Assembly: GCA_910575475.1 (NCBI GenBank)
Contig: CAJTGD010000049.1
Span: 1 to 36,470, forward strand
Reading direction: 5' to 3'
Length of the DNA: 36,470 nt
DNA from: Lachnospiraceae bacterium
GTDB lineage: Bacteria; Bacillota; Clostridia; Lachnospirales; Lachnospiraceae
The position numbers and the translations under genes are program-made. Positions 14,231-22,549 of the stretch are shown here, one piece after another (positions within the stretch are counted from its first letter, which is position 1; each line of letters starts with the position of its first letter). The notes below the pieces were generated by a model. It made no database searches and had not been told where the DNA came from. It worked only from the letters and a program-made list of their open reading frames with translations.

Positions 14231-14419
14231 ATGGCATATAGTGACGCACAAAAAAAAGCGGTAAAAAAATATAATGAAAAAACATATGATGAAATAAAAT
14301 TGAGAGTAAGAAAAGGAAATAAAAATCTTATAAAAAAATATGCTGAATCAAATAATGAAACAGTTAACGGAATGTTAAATAGATTATTAGAAAATGAAAT
14401 ACCTGAGATGAAGGACTGA
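14231..14419 (+). CDS. Arc/CopG-like ribbon-helix-helix repressor
   Basis: 62 aa from the ATG at 14231 (AAGAAGGTG upstream). 'DAQKKAVKKYNEKTYDEIKL' leads into an RHH strand ('DEIKLRVRKG') and two helices ('LIKKYAESNNETVNGMLNRL'). Arc-type RHH dimers bind short palindromes cooperatively. Five copies of a TATACTG-TACC-CAGTATA operator surround this gene and overlap promoters on both sides, so it is very likely the repressor of its own gene, the leftward 88-aa/61-aa genes and the rightward coiled-coil genes. It is followed by a strong terminator. Confidence 0.85.
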   Translation: MAYSDAQKKAVKKYNEKTYDEIKLRVRKGNKNLIKKYAESNNETVNGMLNRLLENEIPEMKD

Positions 14420-14422
14420 TTT

Positions 14423-14451
14423 ACTGCTATATTTATATATAGCAGTTTTTT
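14423..14451 (+). terminator. Terminator of the RHH gene
   Basis: ACTGCTATA and TATATAGCAGT form a tight hairpin followed by six T, starting 4 bp after the stop codon. Confidence 0.8.
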
Positions 14452-14459
14452 AATTATAT

Positions 14460-14472
14460 TGTACCCAGTATA
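14460..14472. promoter_or_regulatory. Operator 4
   Basis: TGTACCCAGTATA, followed by CATATTATAC, downstream of the RHH terminator. It matches the right half of operators 1 and 5. Confidence 0.6.
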
Positions 14473-14500
14473 CATATTATACAAATTTTTCTTTTTACTT

Positions 14501-14541
14501 TTGTCTAAAATGTCAATTGAATTTATACTGTACCCAGTATA
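14501..14541 (+). promoter_or_regulatory. Promoter of the coiled-coil genes with operator 5
   Basis: TTGTCT (14501-14506), a 17-bp spacer and TATACT (14524-14529). The -10 forms the left half of the palindrome TATACTG-TACC-CAGTATA (14524-14541), the same promoter-in-operator arrangement as at 14100. Confidence 0.68.
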
Positions 14542-14570
14542 TAATAATCCCATCAATAAAAAACATAGAA

Positions 14571-14599
14571 CCTTGACAATTGAATAGACTTCATACCTT
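14571..14599 (-). repeat. 29-bp repeat, inverted copy of 15278-15306
   Basis: The complement of this segment matches 15278-15306 at 27 of 29 positions (AAGGTATGAAG..AATTGTCAAGG). The two copies flank the pair of coiled-coil genes as an inverted repeat. The right copy forms half of a terminator; the left copy is in the 5' leader. Confidence 0.6.
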
Positions 14600-14659
14600 G
14601 ACCGTGATATAATGTATAGTATCAGATAACAGCATGATCACAAAAAAGGAAGTGATAGA

Positions 14660-14953
14660 ATGACAGATAACGAATTATTATTAGCAATATCTCAGCTACT
14701 GGATGTAAAACTTGACGCAAGATTAAAACCAATGGAAAACAGACTTGATCGGATTGAGACAAAAGTTACTAATATAGCATTAACTCTTGAAAATGATATT
14801 CGACCACGGCTCAATACTATCGAATCTTGCTACACAGAAACGTATAACCGATATAAAGATTATGCTGATAAGATGGAAGCCGCTTTCGAAGATATTGAAA
14901 TACTAAAGAAAGTAGTATCAGAACATAGCGAAAAACTGAAAAAGATATCATAG
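14660..14953 (+). CDS. Coiled-coil protein A
   Basis: 97 aa with AAGGAAGTG upstream. It starts 'MTDNELLLAISQLLDVKLDA' and is one long coiled coil ('NRLDRIETKVTNIALTLEND'). This is a widespread small Firmicute family of unknown function, often on mobile elements. The next gene is a paralogue with the same opening (MT[D/N]xELL..I...[L/M]D.KL). It is expressed from the RHH-controlled promoter at 14501. Confidence 0.72.
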   Translation: MTDNELLLAISQLLDVKLDARLKPMENRLDRIETKVTNIALTLENDIRPRLNTIESCYTETYNRYKDYADKMEAAFEDIEILKKVVSEHSEKLKKIS

Positions 14954-14991
14954 TTGTATCAGTATAAGCGTATTAAAAAGGTGGTGAGCAT

Positions 14992-15252
14992 ATGACGAAT
15001 GAGGAGTTATTGCAATCTATCGGTGAAATGATGGATAAAAAGCTAAGAGAACTAGAAAACAACATCCTTGAAGAAGTGGACACGGTTCAGGAAAAAGCAA
15101 ATGATCATTTCAAACGGATAGAAAAACGGCTGGATAATATTGAGAATGAAGTACATGCTTCAAAGCTACAGAATGATACTTTAAACTTGTTACTTCGGCG
15201 CATTGATTTAATGCAAGACGAGATCAACGAACTGAAAAAGAAAGTATCATGA
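14992..15252 (+). CDS. Coiled-coil protein B (paralogue)
   Basis: 86 aa with AAGGTGGTG upstream. It starts 'MTNEELLQSIGEMMDKKLRE' and continues as a coiled coil with repeated 'KRIEKRLDNIENEV' heptads. It lies 38 bp after protein A and ends before a strong terminator, so A and B form one operon. The two could hetero-oligomerise. Function is unknown. Confidence 0.72.
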   Translation: MTNEELLQSIGEMMDKKLRELENNILEEVDTVQEKANDHFKRIEKRLDNIENEVHASKLQNDTLNLLLRRIDLMQDEINELKKKVS

Positions 15253-15276
15253 TCACAACTACATAAGCGATCACTA

Positions 15277-15321
15277 AAAGGTATGAAGCCTATTGAATTG
15301 TCAAGGCTTTATACCTTTTTT
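15277..15321 (+). terminator. Terminator of the coiled-coil operon
   Basis: AAAGGTATGAAGCC and GGCTTTATACCTTT pair around a 14-nt loop, followed by a T run. Its left part is the repeat also found inverted at 14571-14599. Confidence 0.8.
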
Positions 15322-15349
15322 ATTTTATAAAATTACAGGAGGGAACGTT

Positions 15350-15550
15350 ATGAGAACAACAAGAAAAACATTGCAGGCGCAGGTCAACAGGTACAACACA
15401 TTGAACGGTATTCAGTTAAAACTTAATGATGATATCATAGGTGGGATCAATTTGTATACCGTAGATAATAACATGGTCGCATCTGGCACTCTGTCAGAGG
15501 TTTCGAGAATACTTGAAGCACTGACACAGGTTAAATACTTAGAGCGTTGA
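15350..15550 (+). CDS. 66-aa mobile-element protein
   Basis: ATG at 15350 after AGGAGGGAACGTT; the longer frame upstream passes through the terminator and is discarded. It begins 'MRTTRKTLQAQVNRYNTLNG' and ends 'LSEVSRILEALTQVKYLER'. A similar small protein class (KTL..VN.LN) is frequent on clostridial conjugative elements and has no known function. It probably shares a transcript with the J-domain gene downstream. Confidence 0.65.
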   Translation: MRTTRKTLQAQVNRYNTLNGIQLKLNDDIIGGINLYTVDNNMVASGTLSEVSRILEALTQVKYLER

Positions 15551-15640
15551 TCGCTTTTTATGGCGGTAGCATTTAGAAAGTTACCGCCTGCCATATACCG
15601 ACATCATGCAATTATGAATACAGGGAAGGGAGATAACCTC

Positions 15641-16153
15641 ATGAATAAATATTTCAAAGATGTAAATACTCTTGAAGAGTTAAGGAAGCAATACAAGAAT
15701 CTACTGAAAAAGTATCACCCTGACAATGGAGGATCAGAGGAAGCGACCAAAGAGATCAATACAGAATATGAACGCTTGTTCAAGATATTGAAAGATAAAC
15801 ACGATACACAGAAACAGGATAATGCAAGTGGTAACGAAACAGAATACAGCAAGAATATGTATGACTGGGAGAATGACAAGGCTATAAGGGAAACGCTTGA
15901 AAAGATCATTAACTTTAAAGGTATTGACATTGAGATTATAGGGGCTTGGATATGGGTATCAGGCAATACATACAATTACAGAAAACAGTTGAAAGAATAC
16001 GGTTTCAAGTATGCCAGCAAGAAAAAAGCATGGTATTTTCATACTGAGGCATTCAGAAAGACAAGCCACAAAAAATTGACTATGGACGATATTCGTAGTT
16101 ATTACGGCACTACAAAAGTACAGCGTGATAGAAGGGAACTTCTTGAAGCGTAA
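15641..16153 (+). CDS. J-domain protein, mobile-element type
   Basis: 170 aa from the ATG at 15641 (AAGGGAGAT upstream). The N-terminal J domain (about 1-60) has the diagnostic HPD in 'KKYHPDNGG' and would stimulate a DnaK-type Hsp70. There is no G/F region, zinc-finger or DnaJ C-terminal domain. The C-terminal part ('IGAWIWVSGNTYNYRKQLKE', 'FKYASKKKAWYFH') is the domain found in short phage and ICE J-proteins. Its role is perhaps to recruit host chaperones for replication or assembly. It is followed by a terminator at 16163. Confidence 0.83.
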   Translation: MNKYFKDVNTLEELRKQYKNLLKKYHPDNGGSEEATKEINTEYERLFKILKDKHDTQKQDNASGNETEYSKNMYDWENDKAIRETLEKIINFKGIDIEIIGAWIWVSGNTYNYRKQLKEYGFKYASKKKAWYFHTEAFRKTSHKKLTMDDIRSYYGTTKVQRDRRELLEA

Positions 16154-16162
16154 ATATTTTTC

Positions 16163-16190
16163 AGAGTGTAGCCTGATATGGTTACACTCT
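16163..16190 (+). terminator. Terminator after the J-domain gene
   Basis: AGAGTGTA and TACACTCT pair around a 12-nt loop, 10 bp after the stop. Confidence 0.65.
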
Positions 16191-16326
16191 ATATTGTATT
16201 GATTGCTGTAGTTTTCGCTATAATGGCGTAAATGGTATAGTGTAAAAGCAAGAGTCTGACCAGATAGGATTTTACGCCATGTGTCAGGCTCTATCATTTA
16301 GTGATATTATTAGAGTTATTTTGCGT

Positions 16327-16411
16327 TTTTAGGGGCTATTTTCGATTGAATGGTTGCATTGATTAAATGGTTAGGGTATGTATGTTTGATTCATTTTAGG
16401 GGCTGTTTTCG
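16327..16411. repeat. Pair of 18-bp direct repeats (iteron-like)
   Basis: TTTTAGGGGCTATTTTCG (16327-16344) and TTTTAGGGGCTGTTTTCG (16394-16411) differ at one position and are 67 bp apart, in a 600-bp gene-free stretch (16154-16756). Two copies are too few to prove a replication origin, but the setting is suggestive. Confidence 0.55.
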
Positions 16412-16566
16412 GTGATTTAAGCACATACACATATACCGGGGATAGTTTACATTTTGGATGGGCTTTTCTGTTTCGGCAGGCGGGGGATGGGTTTAACTCA
16501 CACACCAACAAACTTTTACGGCACCGAAACATCTTCTTTCAACAATTCATATAAATTTCTTACGAG

Positions 16567-16646
16567 AGTTCAGTAAACGCTCTAAAAAAAGCCTCAAAAA
16601 AATTTTTCTGGTCAAATGAAGCTCTAAAAAGAGCGTTTACTGAACT
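16567..16646. repeat. 17-bp perfect inverted repeat
   Basis: AGTTCAGTAAACGCTCT (16567-16583) and AGAGCGTTTACTGAACT (16630-16646) are exact inverse complements, separated by 46 bp that contain an A/T run. No gene overlaps it. It could be a recombinase or transfer-origin site or a long hairpin. Confidence 0.7.
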
Positions 16647-16756
16647 GAATAAAGATAGACACCTATTATAAAGACAGACATATACGTAATTTATTTCCTA
16701 CCGTCAATAAATTACTCTATTAAAAACTTTTTGATACTTAATGGTTACAGGTATCT

Positions 16757-17935
16757 TTAATAATTCAAAAAGCAAATCAATAAAACTACACAATTAGTAT
16801 TTCCCCCACTTACATTTTCATAAGATGAAGAGCCTAATGGAATACCAACGAATTCTACATACATATTTTCAACGATATCATTGAGAATAGCGCCATTACC
16901 ATCATCGACACCATACGCTCTAATCACATGTCCATCATAATCAACTGCATTTATTTCAATCATTTTATACTCTGTATCAAAAAAAGGATCTACCCAAACC
17001 TGTGTCACCGTATATCCTGACCAATAAACAAATTGAGCTATGTAGTTATCTGGTCTTTTAATATATTCTGCATAAGAAAGATTTCCATTTATTTTAGATG
17101 TCACTTCATTTTGATCAAATCCATTTCCTAATATGTACTGTAAATTATCCAGAATAATCTTTTCTGTTTCTGATCCTGATTGTATTGAAAATTTAGGGGA
17201 CGTACTTCCTAAAGAATTTAATCCTTCTATAATGCTGGGACAAAATTCTCCATCTACAAAATTTCCAATTAATTTTATCCCATCTTCATCTTCCCATATC
17301 TGGCTACCTTGTCCATTAAATAATCCATTTCTAAATTCACCTGTGTATTCATATCGAACGCCTTCACTATTAATTGCAGAAAACACTCCTTGACCTTCAG
17401 GAATACCATTTATCGTCACCCCTGAATAATTTCCTATTCTGTCAAATTCAGGGAAATGCATAAGAAAACTATCTGTGTCTAAATGTCCATTTCCTGACAT
17501 ACTTCCGTTTTCCCACGAACCCTCATACAGAAAATTCACATCGTCCTTATTAAATGAAAAAATTCCTTCTCCATGTGGGATATCTTCTTTTACTTCTCCT
17601 GTATATTTCCCGATATATTCAACTCCATCATATGTTATTTTCCATTCCTTATTATTAACATTAGTTTCCTCTGCAATTGGTTCAATATCAGTTTTTTTAT
17701 CATTTTCAACTAATTTTTGTATCCCTATATTTACATCGAAAAAGAATTTTCCTCCTATACCTCCAACAATAAAAAATAAAATCGTAAGAGTGAAAATTAT
17801 AAATATACTTTTGCTTTTTTTCTTCTTTTTTAGTGTCCTTACATTTTTCCGTTTTATTGGGAATCCGCAGTTCGGACATTTTTTTGCTCTATCACTAATT
17901 TCTTTTCCGCATTCAGGACATTTTATTAAAGCCAT
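16757..17935 (-). CDS. Zinc-ribbon, membrane-anchored MORN-repeat protein
   Basis: 392 aa with GAGGTGACAG directly before the ATG. It opens with a zinc ribbon of two CxxC pairs ('CPECGKEISDRAKKCPNCGF'), then a Lys-rich stretch and one membrane helix at about residues 43-64. A set of MORN-like repeats follows at about 105-235 ('GEGIFSF', 'YEGSWENGSMSGNGHLD', 'GEFRNGLFNGQGS'). The C-terminal third is a separate globular domain. Orientation suggests the zinc ribbon is inside the cell and the MORN region outside. It neighbours a surface protein in the same direction. Its function is unknown. Confidence 0.8.
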   Translation of the reverse strand: MALIKCPECGKEISDRAKKCPNCGFPIKRKNVRTLKKKKKSKSIFIIFTLTILFFIVGGIGGKFFFDVNIGIQKLVENDKKTDIEPIAEETNVNNKEWKITYDGVEYIGKYTGEVKEDIPHGEGIFSFNKDDVNFLYEGSWENGSMSGNGHLDTDSFLMHFPEFDRIGNYSGVTINGIPEGQGVFSAINSEGVRYEYTGEFRNGLFNGQGSQIWEDEDGIKLIGNFVDGEFCPSIIEGLNSLGSTSPKFSIQSGSETEKIILDNLQYILGNGFDQNEVTSKINGNLSYAEYIKRPDNYIAQFVYWSGYTVTQVWVDPFFDTEYKMIEINAVDYDGHVIRAYGVDDGNGAILNDIVENMYVEFVGIPLGSSSYENVSGGNTNCVVLLICFLNY

Positions 17936-17981
17936 CTGTCACCTCTACAATTCTTCCGTAAATACTATTCAAATTTTCAAA

Positions 17982-19385
17982 TCATTTCCATTTTGACCGT
18001 TTTTTGTAAGCCAGGAATCCTACACCTGCGCCAGCGCATCCCACCCCAAGAGCACCAGCACTTACAACGCCAATAATTTTATTTGGATTTACTACATGAA
18101 AGCTAATAGATTCTTCCACATCATCATATCCGCATACTTTAAGTGTGACTTCACCTGTACCTTTTATGATAAATTCCTCCCCTTTGACCGATATAACATC
18201 CGGATTACTGCTTTCCCATTCTAAATCTTTAATTGACGCATCTAAAGGCTCAATAGATGCATTTAATTCAATAGAAGAGTCATAACTGATAGCTTTATCC
18301 GAAAATGGCATAGTAATATACTCTATACTACTGTCGTCAATAGAGATATTTTCCACTGGGATATGGAATACACTTATCGGTATTTCTTTTACAATATTAT
18401 TACACGTCTTAATTGTAATTTTTGTATTTCCATCACTAATCGGAGTTATCGCCAGATTTTCATCAATATTTGCAATGGCTTGATTTTCAACTACTATATC
18501 GCAATCTGTATTGTTTGTATTTTCCGGAAGTATCTGTATATTTAATGAAGCTGCTTTTCCAATTTCAAGATTGATATTATCAACATTAGTAATGATCTGC
18601 TCTGGATATACTTCATAAACTTCTACAGAAAATTCTCCGGATATATTATTGGATGCATTAAAGGAAATAACCGCATTCCCAACTGATTTTGCAGAAATAT
18701 TTCCATTACTGTCTATCTCCAGAATATTACTATCACTTGAAGTCCAGGTAATTTCTTTAGTCGTTGCATTTGCTGGTTCAAAATACCATTCCAGACGATG
18801 TGTTTCACCTAATTGTAATCTTTCTATCTGGTTTGCTATATTTACACCTTCAACTGGAATAGATCTAACTTCCAACGTAAATGTTTCGGCAGCACCAGAA
18901 CCAGAAACTGTAATTGTTGAGACCCCTTCACCCATTGCAGTTAATGTATTATCAGGATTAACCTTTACAATTTCAGGATTGCTTGACGTAACAGAATATA
19001 GGTTATTCGTTGCATTATTAACAGAGAAGTCTATCCCAGCACTTTCACCTACATATAGATTTGTTGGATAACTATTTAAAGAAATCGAAGGTGACGGAGG
19101 CGTGTATTCCGTGTATACGTCCGGTTGACTATTATAGCCATATGGGCATACTCCTCCAGGATGTAAATGCGCCTCCATTCCATGATGATAATGGTAACTA
19201 CCTAACCCACTTTTATTTTTATAGTCATGGTGTCCGCCATTACTATCTGTTCTTCCAGAATGTGCAAACGAAATTGTAGTAGTTGAAAAAACAAGAAGCA
19301 TCAAAGAAATCGCTAGAAAATAATATTTTTCTTCATCATATTGTACCTCATTCTTCCTGTTGCGCTGTCCCATATTCGTCTTCAT
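17982..19385 (-). CDS. YHYH-domain surface protein with Ig-like repeats
   Basis: 467 aa. An N-terminal signal segment ('YYFLAISLMLLVFSTTTISF', ending near residue 41) is followed by a YHYH domain: 'HSGRTDSNGGHHDYKNK', 'YHYHHGMEAHLHPGGVCPY'. Then come about four Ig-like/BIG2-type domains ('ITWTSSDSNILEIDSNGNIS', 'LEWESSNPDVISVKGEEF'), a C-terminal membrane helix and a basic 'KKRSKWK' tail. It is therefore exported and membrane-anchored. The His-rich YHYH domain may bind metal. The start at 19385 has only a weak ribosome binding site; a Met at codon 5 is an alternative. It may act in adhesion or cell contact. Confidence 0.85.
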   Translation of the reverse strand: MKTNMGQRNRKNEVQYDEEKYYFLAISLMLLVFSTTTISFAHSGRTDSNGGHHDYKNKSGLGSYHYHHGMEAHLHPGGVCPYGYNSQPDVYTEYTPPSPSISLNSYPTNLYVGESAGIDFSVNNATNNLYSVTSSNPEIVKVNPDNTLTAMGEGVSTITVSGSGAAETFTLEVRSIPVEGVNIANQIERLQLGETHRLEWYFEPANATTKEITWTSSDSNILEIDSNGNISAKSVGNAVISFNASNNISGEFSVEVYEVYPEQIITNVDNINLEIGKAASLNIQILPENTNNTDCDIVVENQAIANIDENLAITPISDGNTKITIKTCNNIVKEIPISVFHIPVENISIDDSSIEYITMPFSDKAISYDSSIELNASIEPLDASIKDLEWESSNPDVISVKGEEFIIKGTGEVTLKVCGYDDVEESISFHVVNPNKIIGVVSAGALGVGCAGAGVGFLAYKKRSKWK

Positions 19386-19571
19386 TTGTTTGCCACTTAG
19401 AGTAAGTATATCATCAATATTTTAGTAAATCTACCAATCCTTTACACTTTTTTTCACACTTTCATCACAATCTCTGATTTTTTACTTTTCTTTCTTCATA
19501 ATTCTTAATCTTTCTCAGAATTTCTCTAAACATAACCAACCTCCATTCAGATATTTTTATTTCACTCTAAT

Positions 19572-19596
19572 TATAGTCTTTTTAACGACTATAGTC
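19572..19596. promoter_or_regulatory. Palindromic operator upstream of the HTH gene
   Basis: TATAGTC (19572-19578) and GACTATA (19587-19593) form an inverted repeat, and GACTATAGTC is itself palindromic. It lies in the divergent region between the surface-protein gene and the Cro-like gene and is a likely binding site of that regulator. Confidence 0.55.
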
Positions 19597-19643
19597 AATT
19601 ACAAGACCATCATTTATTCTGGAAATTATGGAGGATATAACAC

Positions 19644-19862
19644 ATGATTGATTATAGCCCTTTCTGGAAAACGTTAAGCAAATCAGCGGAATCAACATAT
19701 ACGTTAATTAACAAACATCATATATCCAGTTCTACTCTTGATAAGTTGCGTAAAAACAAGCCATTAAATACAACTACCCTTAATGACCTCTGCCGCATTC
19801 TTAGCTGCCAGATTCAAGATATATGCCGATACATCCCCTCAGAAGATGACCAGATGTTATGA
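19644..19862 (+). CDS. Cro/C1-type HTH regulator
   Basis: 72 aa with GGAGG upstream. The protein is essentially one helix-turn-helix: 'STYTLINKHHISSSTLDKLR' is the classic 'gvs.stl..lr' HTH of small Cro/C1 proteins, followed by 'TTTLNDLCRILSCQIQDICR'. It is a probable repressor acting on the palindrome just upstream. It is monocistronic and followed by a bidirectional terminator. Confidence 0.85.
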   Translation: MIDYSPFWKTLSKSAESTYTLINKHHISSSTLDKLRKNKPLNTTTLNDLCRILSCQIQDICRYIPSEDDQML

Positions 19863-19958
19863 TCCAGAAACAGCACTCCCAGAGAGGGGCATACATTTAC
19901 ATCAAAATATCCAAAATATCCATCCCACTCTATCTATCCCCTGAAAAAAAAGTAAAAA

Positions 19959-19998
19959 ATAGGGTATACCAGATATTTCACAATCTGATATACCCTAT
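19959..19998. terminator. Bidirectional terminator
   Basis: ATAGGGTATA and TATACCCTAT arms, with CAGAT/ATCTG extending the stem, lie between converging genes. The A run on the left gives a T run for the leftward transcript. Confidence 0.75.
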
Positions 19999-20003
19999 AG
20001 TTA

Positions 20004-20564
20004 TTACAAGCGTTTTTGATTCTCAAACCATTTCATTTGCTCTTCATGCGCTTTTCTCTTTTTAGCATCATATTCCAACATTTTGTTGGTCCGTTCAATT
20101 GTAGCCGATATTTCATCACTAATATCTATGGTTCTCTGGATAGCATTCAGCAAATTTTGCTTATGTTCTTCTTCCATGCGTTTCTCTTCTGCCGCTTTTT
20201 GTTCAGCTTCTCTCTTTGCCTCCGCTTTCGCAAGTATAGATCCGGCAAAATTATTAATTCTTTCCCGATGTTCCCTCTCTTTGCGAATCTCACGCTCAAT
20301 ACGCTCCTGTCTCATAATATAAGACTGTTTTTGCTCTTCTTCCTCTCGTTTCCTCCTTTGTCTATTTGATTCCTCAATGTTAACCATATGCTGATATAGA
20401 GTTAAATCAGGCTTCGCATATTTTAATAAATCGCCGTATTTTGTCTTTGCTTCTTCCTCTCTGCGCATTTTTTCTTCAAAGTGAATACTTGATCCATCTA
20501 AATATTTGTCCAGCAAGTGCCCATACTTATTTTCAATCTCGTTACTTTTATTATCTCTACTCAT
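20004..20564 (-). CDS. Charged coiled-coil protein
   Basis: 186 aa with AGGGAGG upstream. It is very rich in Glu/Lys/Arg with a long helical rod (about residues 60-140, 'RREEEEQKQ', 'KREAEQKAAEEKRMEEEHKQ'). There is no membrane segment or known domain. It follows the HNH-like gene by 20 bp and is probably co-transcribed. It may serve a structural or scaffolding role on the mobile element. Confidence 0.65.
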   Translation of the reverse strand: MSRDNKSNEIENKYGHLLDKYLDGSSIHFEEKMRREEEAKTKYGDLLKYAKPDLTLYQHMVNIEESNRQRRKREEEEQKQSYIMRQERIEREIRKEREHRERINNFAGSILAKAEAKREAEQKAAEEKRMEEEHKQNLLNAIQRTIDISDEISATIERTNKMLEYDAKKRKAHEEQMKWFENQKRL

Positions 20565-20584
20565 AAATTAAATCCTCCCTGATC

Positions 20585-21820
20585 TTAATATGGTTCTATT
20601 TCAACTTGTAATAATTTTTTATAAATATAGTCCGGAATCTGTTCCTTATATTTTGCTGCCGTCATCAATATGTCGGCTTTTTTCATCATCTTATATTCCT
20701 CAAACGCTTCTTCCGGCGTATCCCATCTGGATAATGTATTCTGCTGTTCAGATCCAGTAAAAGTGATTCTACTGAAATATTTACCAACCCTTCCGCTATA
20801 ATACACTCCCAGCGGCAGTACATTATCAGATACCTCACTTTCCGCATAATGCTTTTTACTATTCGCAAGCAACGCATTCAATCCCTGTGGTAATATACAG
20901 CAAAAATCAGGATGATACATGCCGGAACCATCACCAAATAAATCCTTATCCACCTGCATTGACTCATCACCGCATTCGTAGTAATGCTCCAGATACCACT
21001 TCACAAAAGTTTTCGGATGGTCAAGCCATTCTTGGCACATGATAGATTTGTCATAGCATTTTCTAATCCTATCATCCTCTTTTGTATCCTTACATCTTGT
21101 TCTTATCCCGTTATACACGTGATACGCTTGTATGCTTGCCCTGTTTTCATACTCTATGTACTCCTGTTCAAGATCCAATTCCTTCCATGTTACTTTACCA
21201 GCTTTCAACTCCTTATAATCTTCTGGCGTAACTGTCAACAGGTTCTTATACCAGTTATTTGATTCATTTCCATCTTTGTGCCATATCTTAAATCTACCCT
21301 TATATTTTACAAGAAATGTATCAGCGACTAAATCCTCCGGTGTTGTTTCTCTTCTCCACTTTGTTTCCTGCATAGAGAAAATACGCTTTTCATTTTCCTT
21401 TTTCATTTCTTCTAAAATCTGGCTGCACTCTTCGGATGGTGTGCCTATCTTAAACACTCGTTCTGTTTTTTCTTTCTTTTTATCATGCCTTTTCGTTTTA
21501 CATTTTGCCTTAATGGGACAACTCACAATTTCTCTTTCAATCTCAAAAACTGTATAATGGCACTTACCTTCTTTATGTTCATAAAAAGTATTTTTGTCCT
21601 TACGATTTAGATTGTTCACGCATCTTCCGTAATTACTGATCCAGTAGTTTTCCGTATCTTCCACACGCACAAATACTTCAAAAGCATTTTTCAGTTTATA
21701 TTTTATTGGATGTTCTACTGGTTTGCATTTGTCTTTCGGTATTTCCTGCAATTCACCGTTTTCATCTAAAATAAATTGTATCTTTGTATCCGAATTTTCT
21801 GTATTTATTTCCTTCTCCAT
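20585..21820 (-). CDS. NUMOD4/HNH-like phage-type protein
   Basis: 411 aa. 'FEVFVRVEDTENYWISNYGR' resembles the NUMOD4 module that precedes HNH homing-type nucleases. 'LVADTFLVKYKGRFKIWHKDGNESNNWYKNL' (about residues 170-200) is an HNH-like segment with a conserved His and Asn. The C-terminal part ('CQEWLDHPKTFVKWYLEHYY', 'QVDKDLFGDG') is shared with phage DNA-binding/HNH proteins. A large Lys/Cys-rich insertion separates the two. Whether the nuclease site is active is unclear. It may be a homing-type nuclease or a DNA-binding protein derived from one. Confidence 0.65.
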   Translation of the reverse strand: MEKEINTENSDTKIQFILDENGELQEIPKDKCKPVEHPIKYKLKNAFEVFVRVEDTENYWISNYGRCVNNLNRKDKNTFYEHKEGKCHYTVFEIEREIVSCPIKAKCKTKRHDKKKEKTERVFKIGTPSEECSQILEEMKKENEKRIFSMQETKWRRETTPEDLVADTFLVKYKGRFKIWHKDGNESNNWYKNLLTVTPEDYKELKAGKVTWKELDLEQEYIEYENRASIQAYHVYNGIRTRCKDTKEDDRIRKCYDKSIMCQEWLDHPKTFVKWYLEHYYECGDESMQVDKDLFGDGSGMYHPDFCCILPQGLNALLANSKKHYAESEVSDNVLPLGVYYSGRVGKYFSRITFTGSEQQNTLSRWDTPEEAFEEYKMMKKADILMTAAKYKEQIPDYIYKKLLQVEIEPY

Positions 21821-21990
21821 TTTTTCAATTCTTGATTCCTTTCGATATGATAATAGACAGCATTCGTTTATATCCGAATGTGAAAAAGAAAACCCTGAGT
21901 CGGATTCCCTGACATATTTTTCTATTCGATTGTATATTTTTTACCTATATCATTGAATTAATCAGGCAAGATTCTCACTTGCCCTTTCTC

Positions 21991-22212
21991 TTACTTCGCT
22001 TCAACCACAATCACATTTTCTGCCTGTTCCTTACCCGTCTTCTTATTGATTCCTACACCAAACTCAACTAAATATCCATGTTCTAAAATTCCGTCCTGGA
22101 TCTGGGATACATGAGCAAAATATGACTTCCCGTCTACATTTGATTTTATAAACCCAAATCCTCTTTCTTTATCGTACTTGGTTACAACGCCCCACATTCT
22201 ATCCTGATTCAT
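21991..22212 (-). CDS. Cold-shock domain protein
   Basis: 73 aa from the ATG at 22212 (GAGGAA upstream), ignoring a longer frame that runs through the HU gene. It has the cold-shock OB fold with both RNP motifs: 'KERGFGFI' and 'KSYFAHVSQI'. It binds single-stranded nucleic acid and could act as an RNA chaperone or regulator of element genes. It starts 5 bp after the HU stop, so they are co-transcribed. The sequence is diverged from typical CspA/CspB, as expected for a mobile-element copy. Confidence 0.85.
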   Translation of the reverse strand: MNQDRMWGVVTKYDKERGFGFIKSNVDGKSYFAHVSQIQDGILEHGYLVEFGVGINKKTGKEQAENVIVVEAK

Positions 22213-22216
22213 GCAA

Positions 22217-22549
22217 TTATTCCTCGATTCTTTCAAAATTTTTCTCCCCTCTGATAAATTTATCAATGCTTTTTGATATATTGAACTTGATAACCCTTCT
22301 CTCTGGAAGCCGTATTTTCTGTTTATTGATTGAGTCAAAAGCGACTCTTCCCCTCCGTATTCTGGATAGAAATTTTCCGAATCCATCAATCCTGATATCT
22401 TCTCCATCAATCATACATTGAGCCATTTCATCAAGCATGGTATTTATAATCTTCTCAATATCCACTCTTCTGAGTCTCTCTTTACGTCCCTGTTTCCCTA
22501 TGTTTACCTTTTTCCATACTCTGTCAATCAGTTCTGTTTTTAGAATCAT
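22217..22549 (-). CDS. HU/IHF-family DNA-binding protein
   Basis: 110 aa with AGGAGG 9 nt upstream. The N-terminal helices ('MILKTELIDRVWKKVNIGKQ', 'KIINTMLDEMAQCMIDGEDI') and arm region ('IDGFGKFLSRIRRGRVAFDS') follow the HU fold. The arm tip differs from chromosomal HU, and the C-terminus is about 15 residues longer. It probably bends element DNA in recombination or replication. Its start overlaps the end of the upstream gene by 26 bp, indicating translational coupling. Confidence 0.82.
   Translation of the reverse strand: MILKTELIDRVWKKVNIGKQGRKERLRRVDIEKIINTMLDEMAQCMIDGEDIRIDGFGKFLSRIRRGRVAFDSINKQKIRLPERRVIKFNISKSIDKFIRGEKNFERIEE

Noticed and set aside
19859..20065. Rightward 68-codon frame overlapping the end of the Cro-like gene
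   Set aside because: It passes through the bidirectional terminator at 19959-19998 and into the antisense of the coiled-coil gene.
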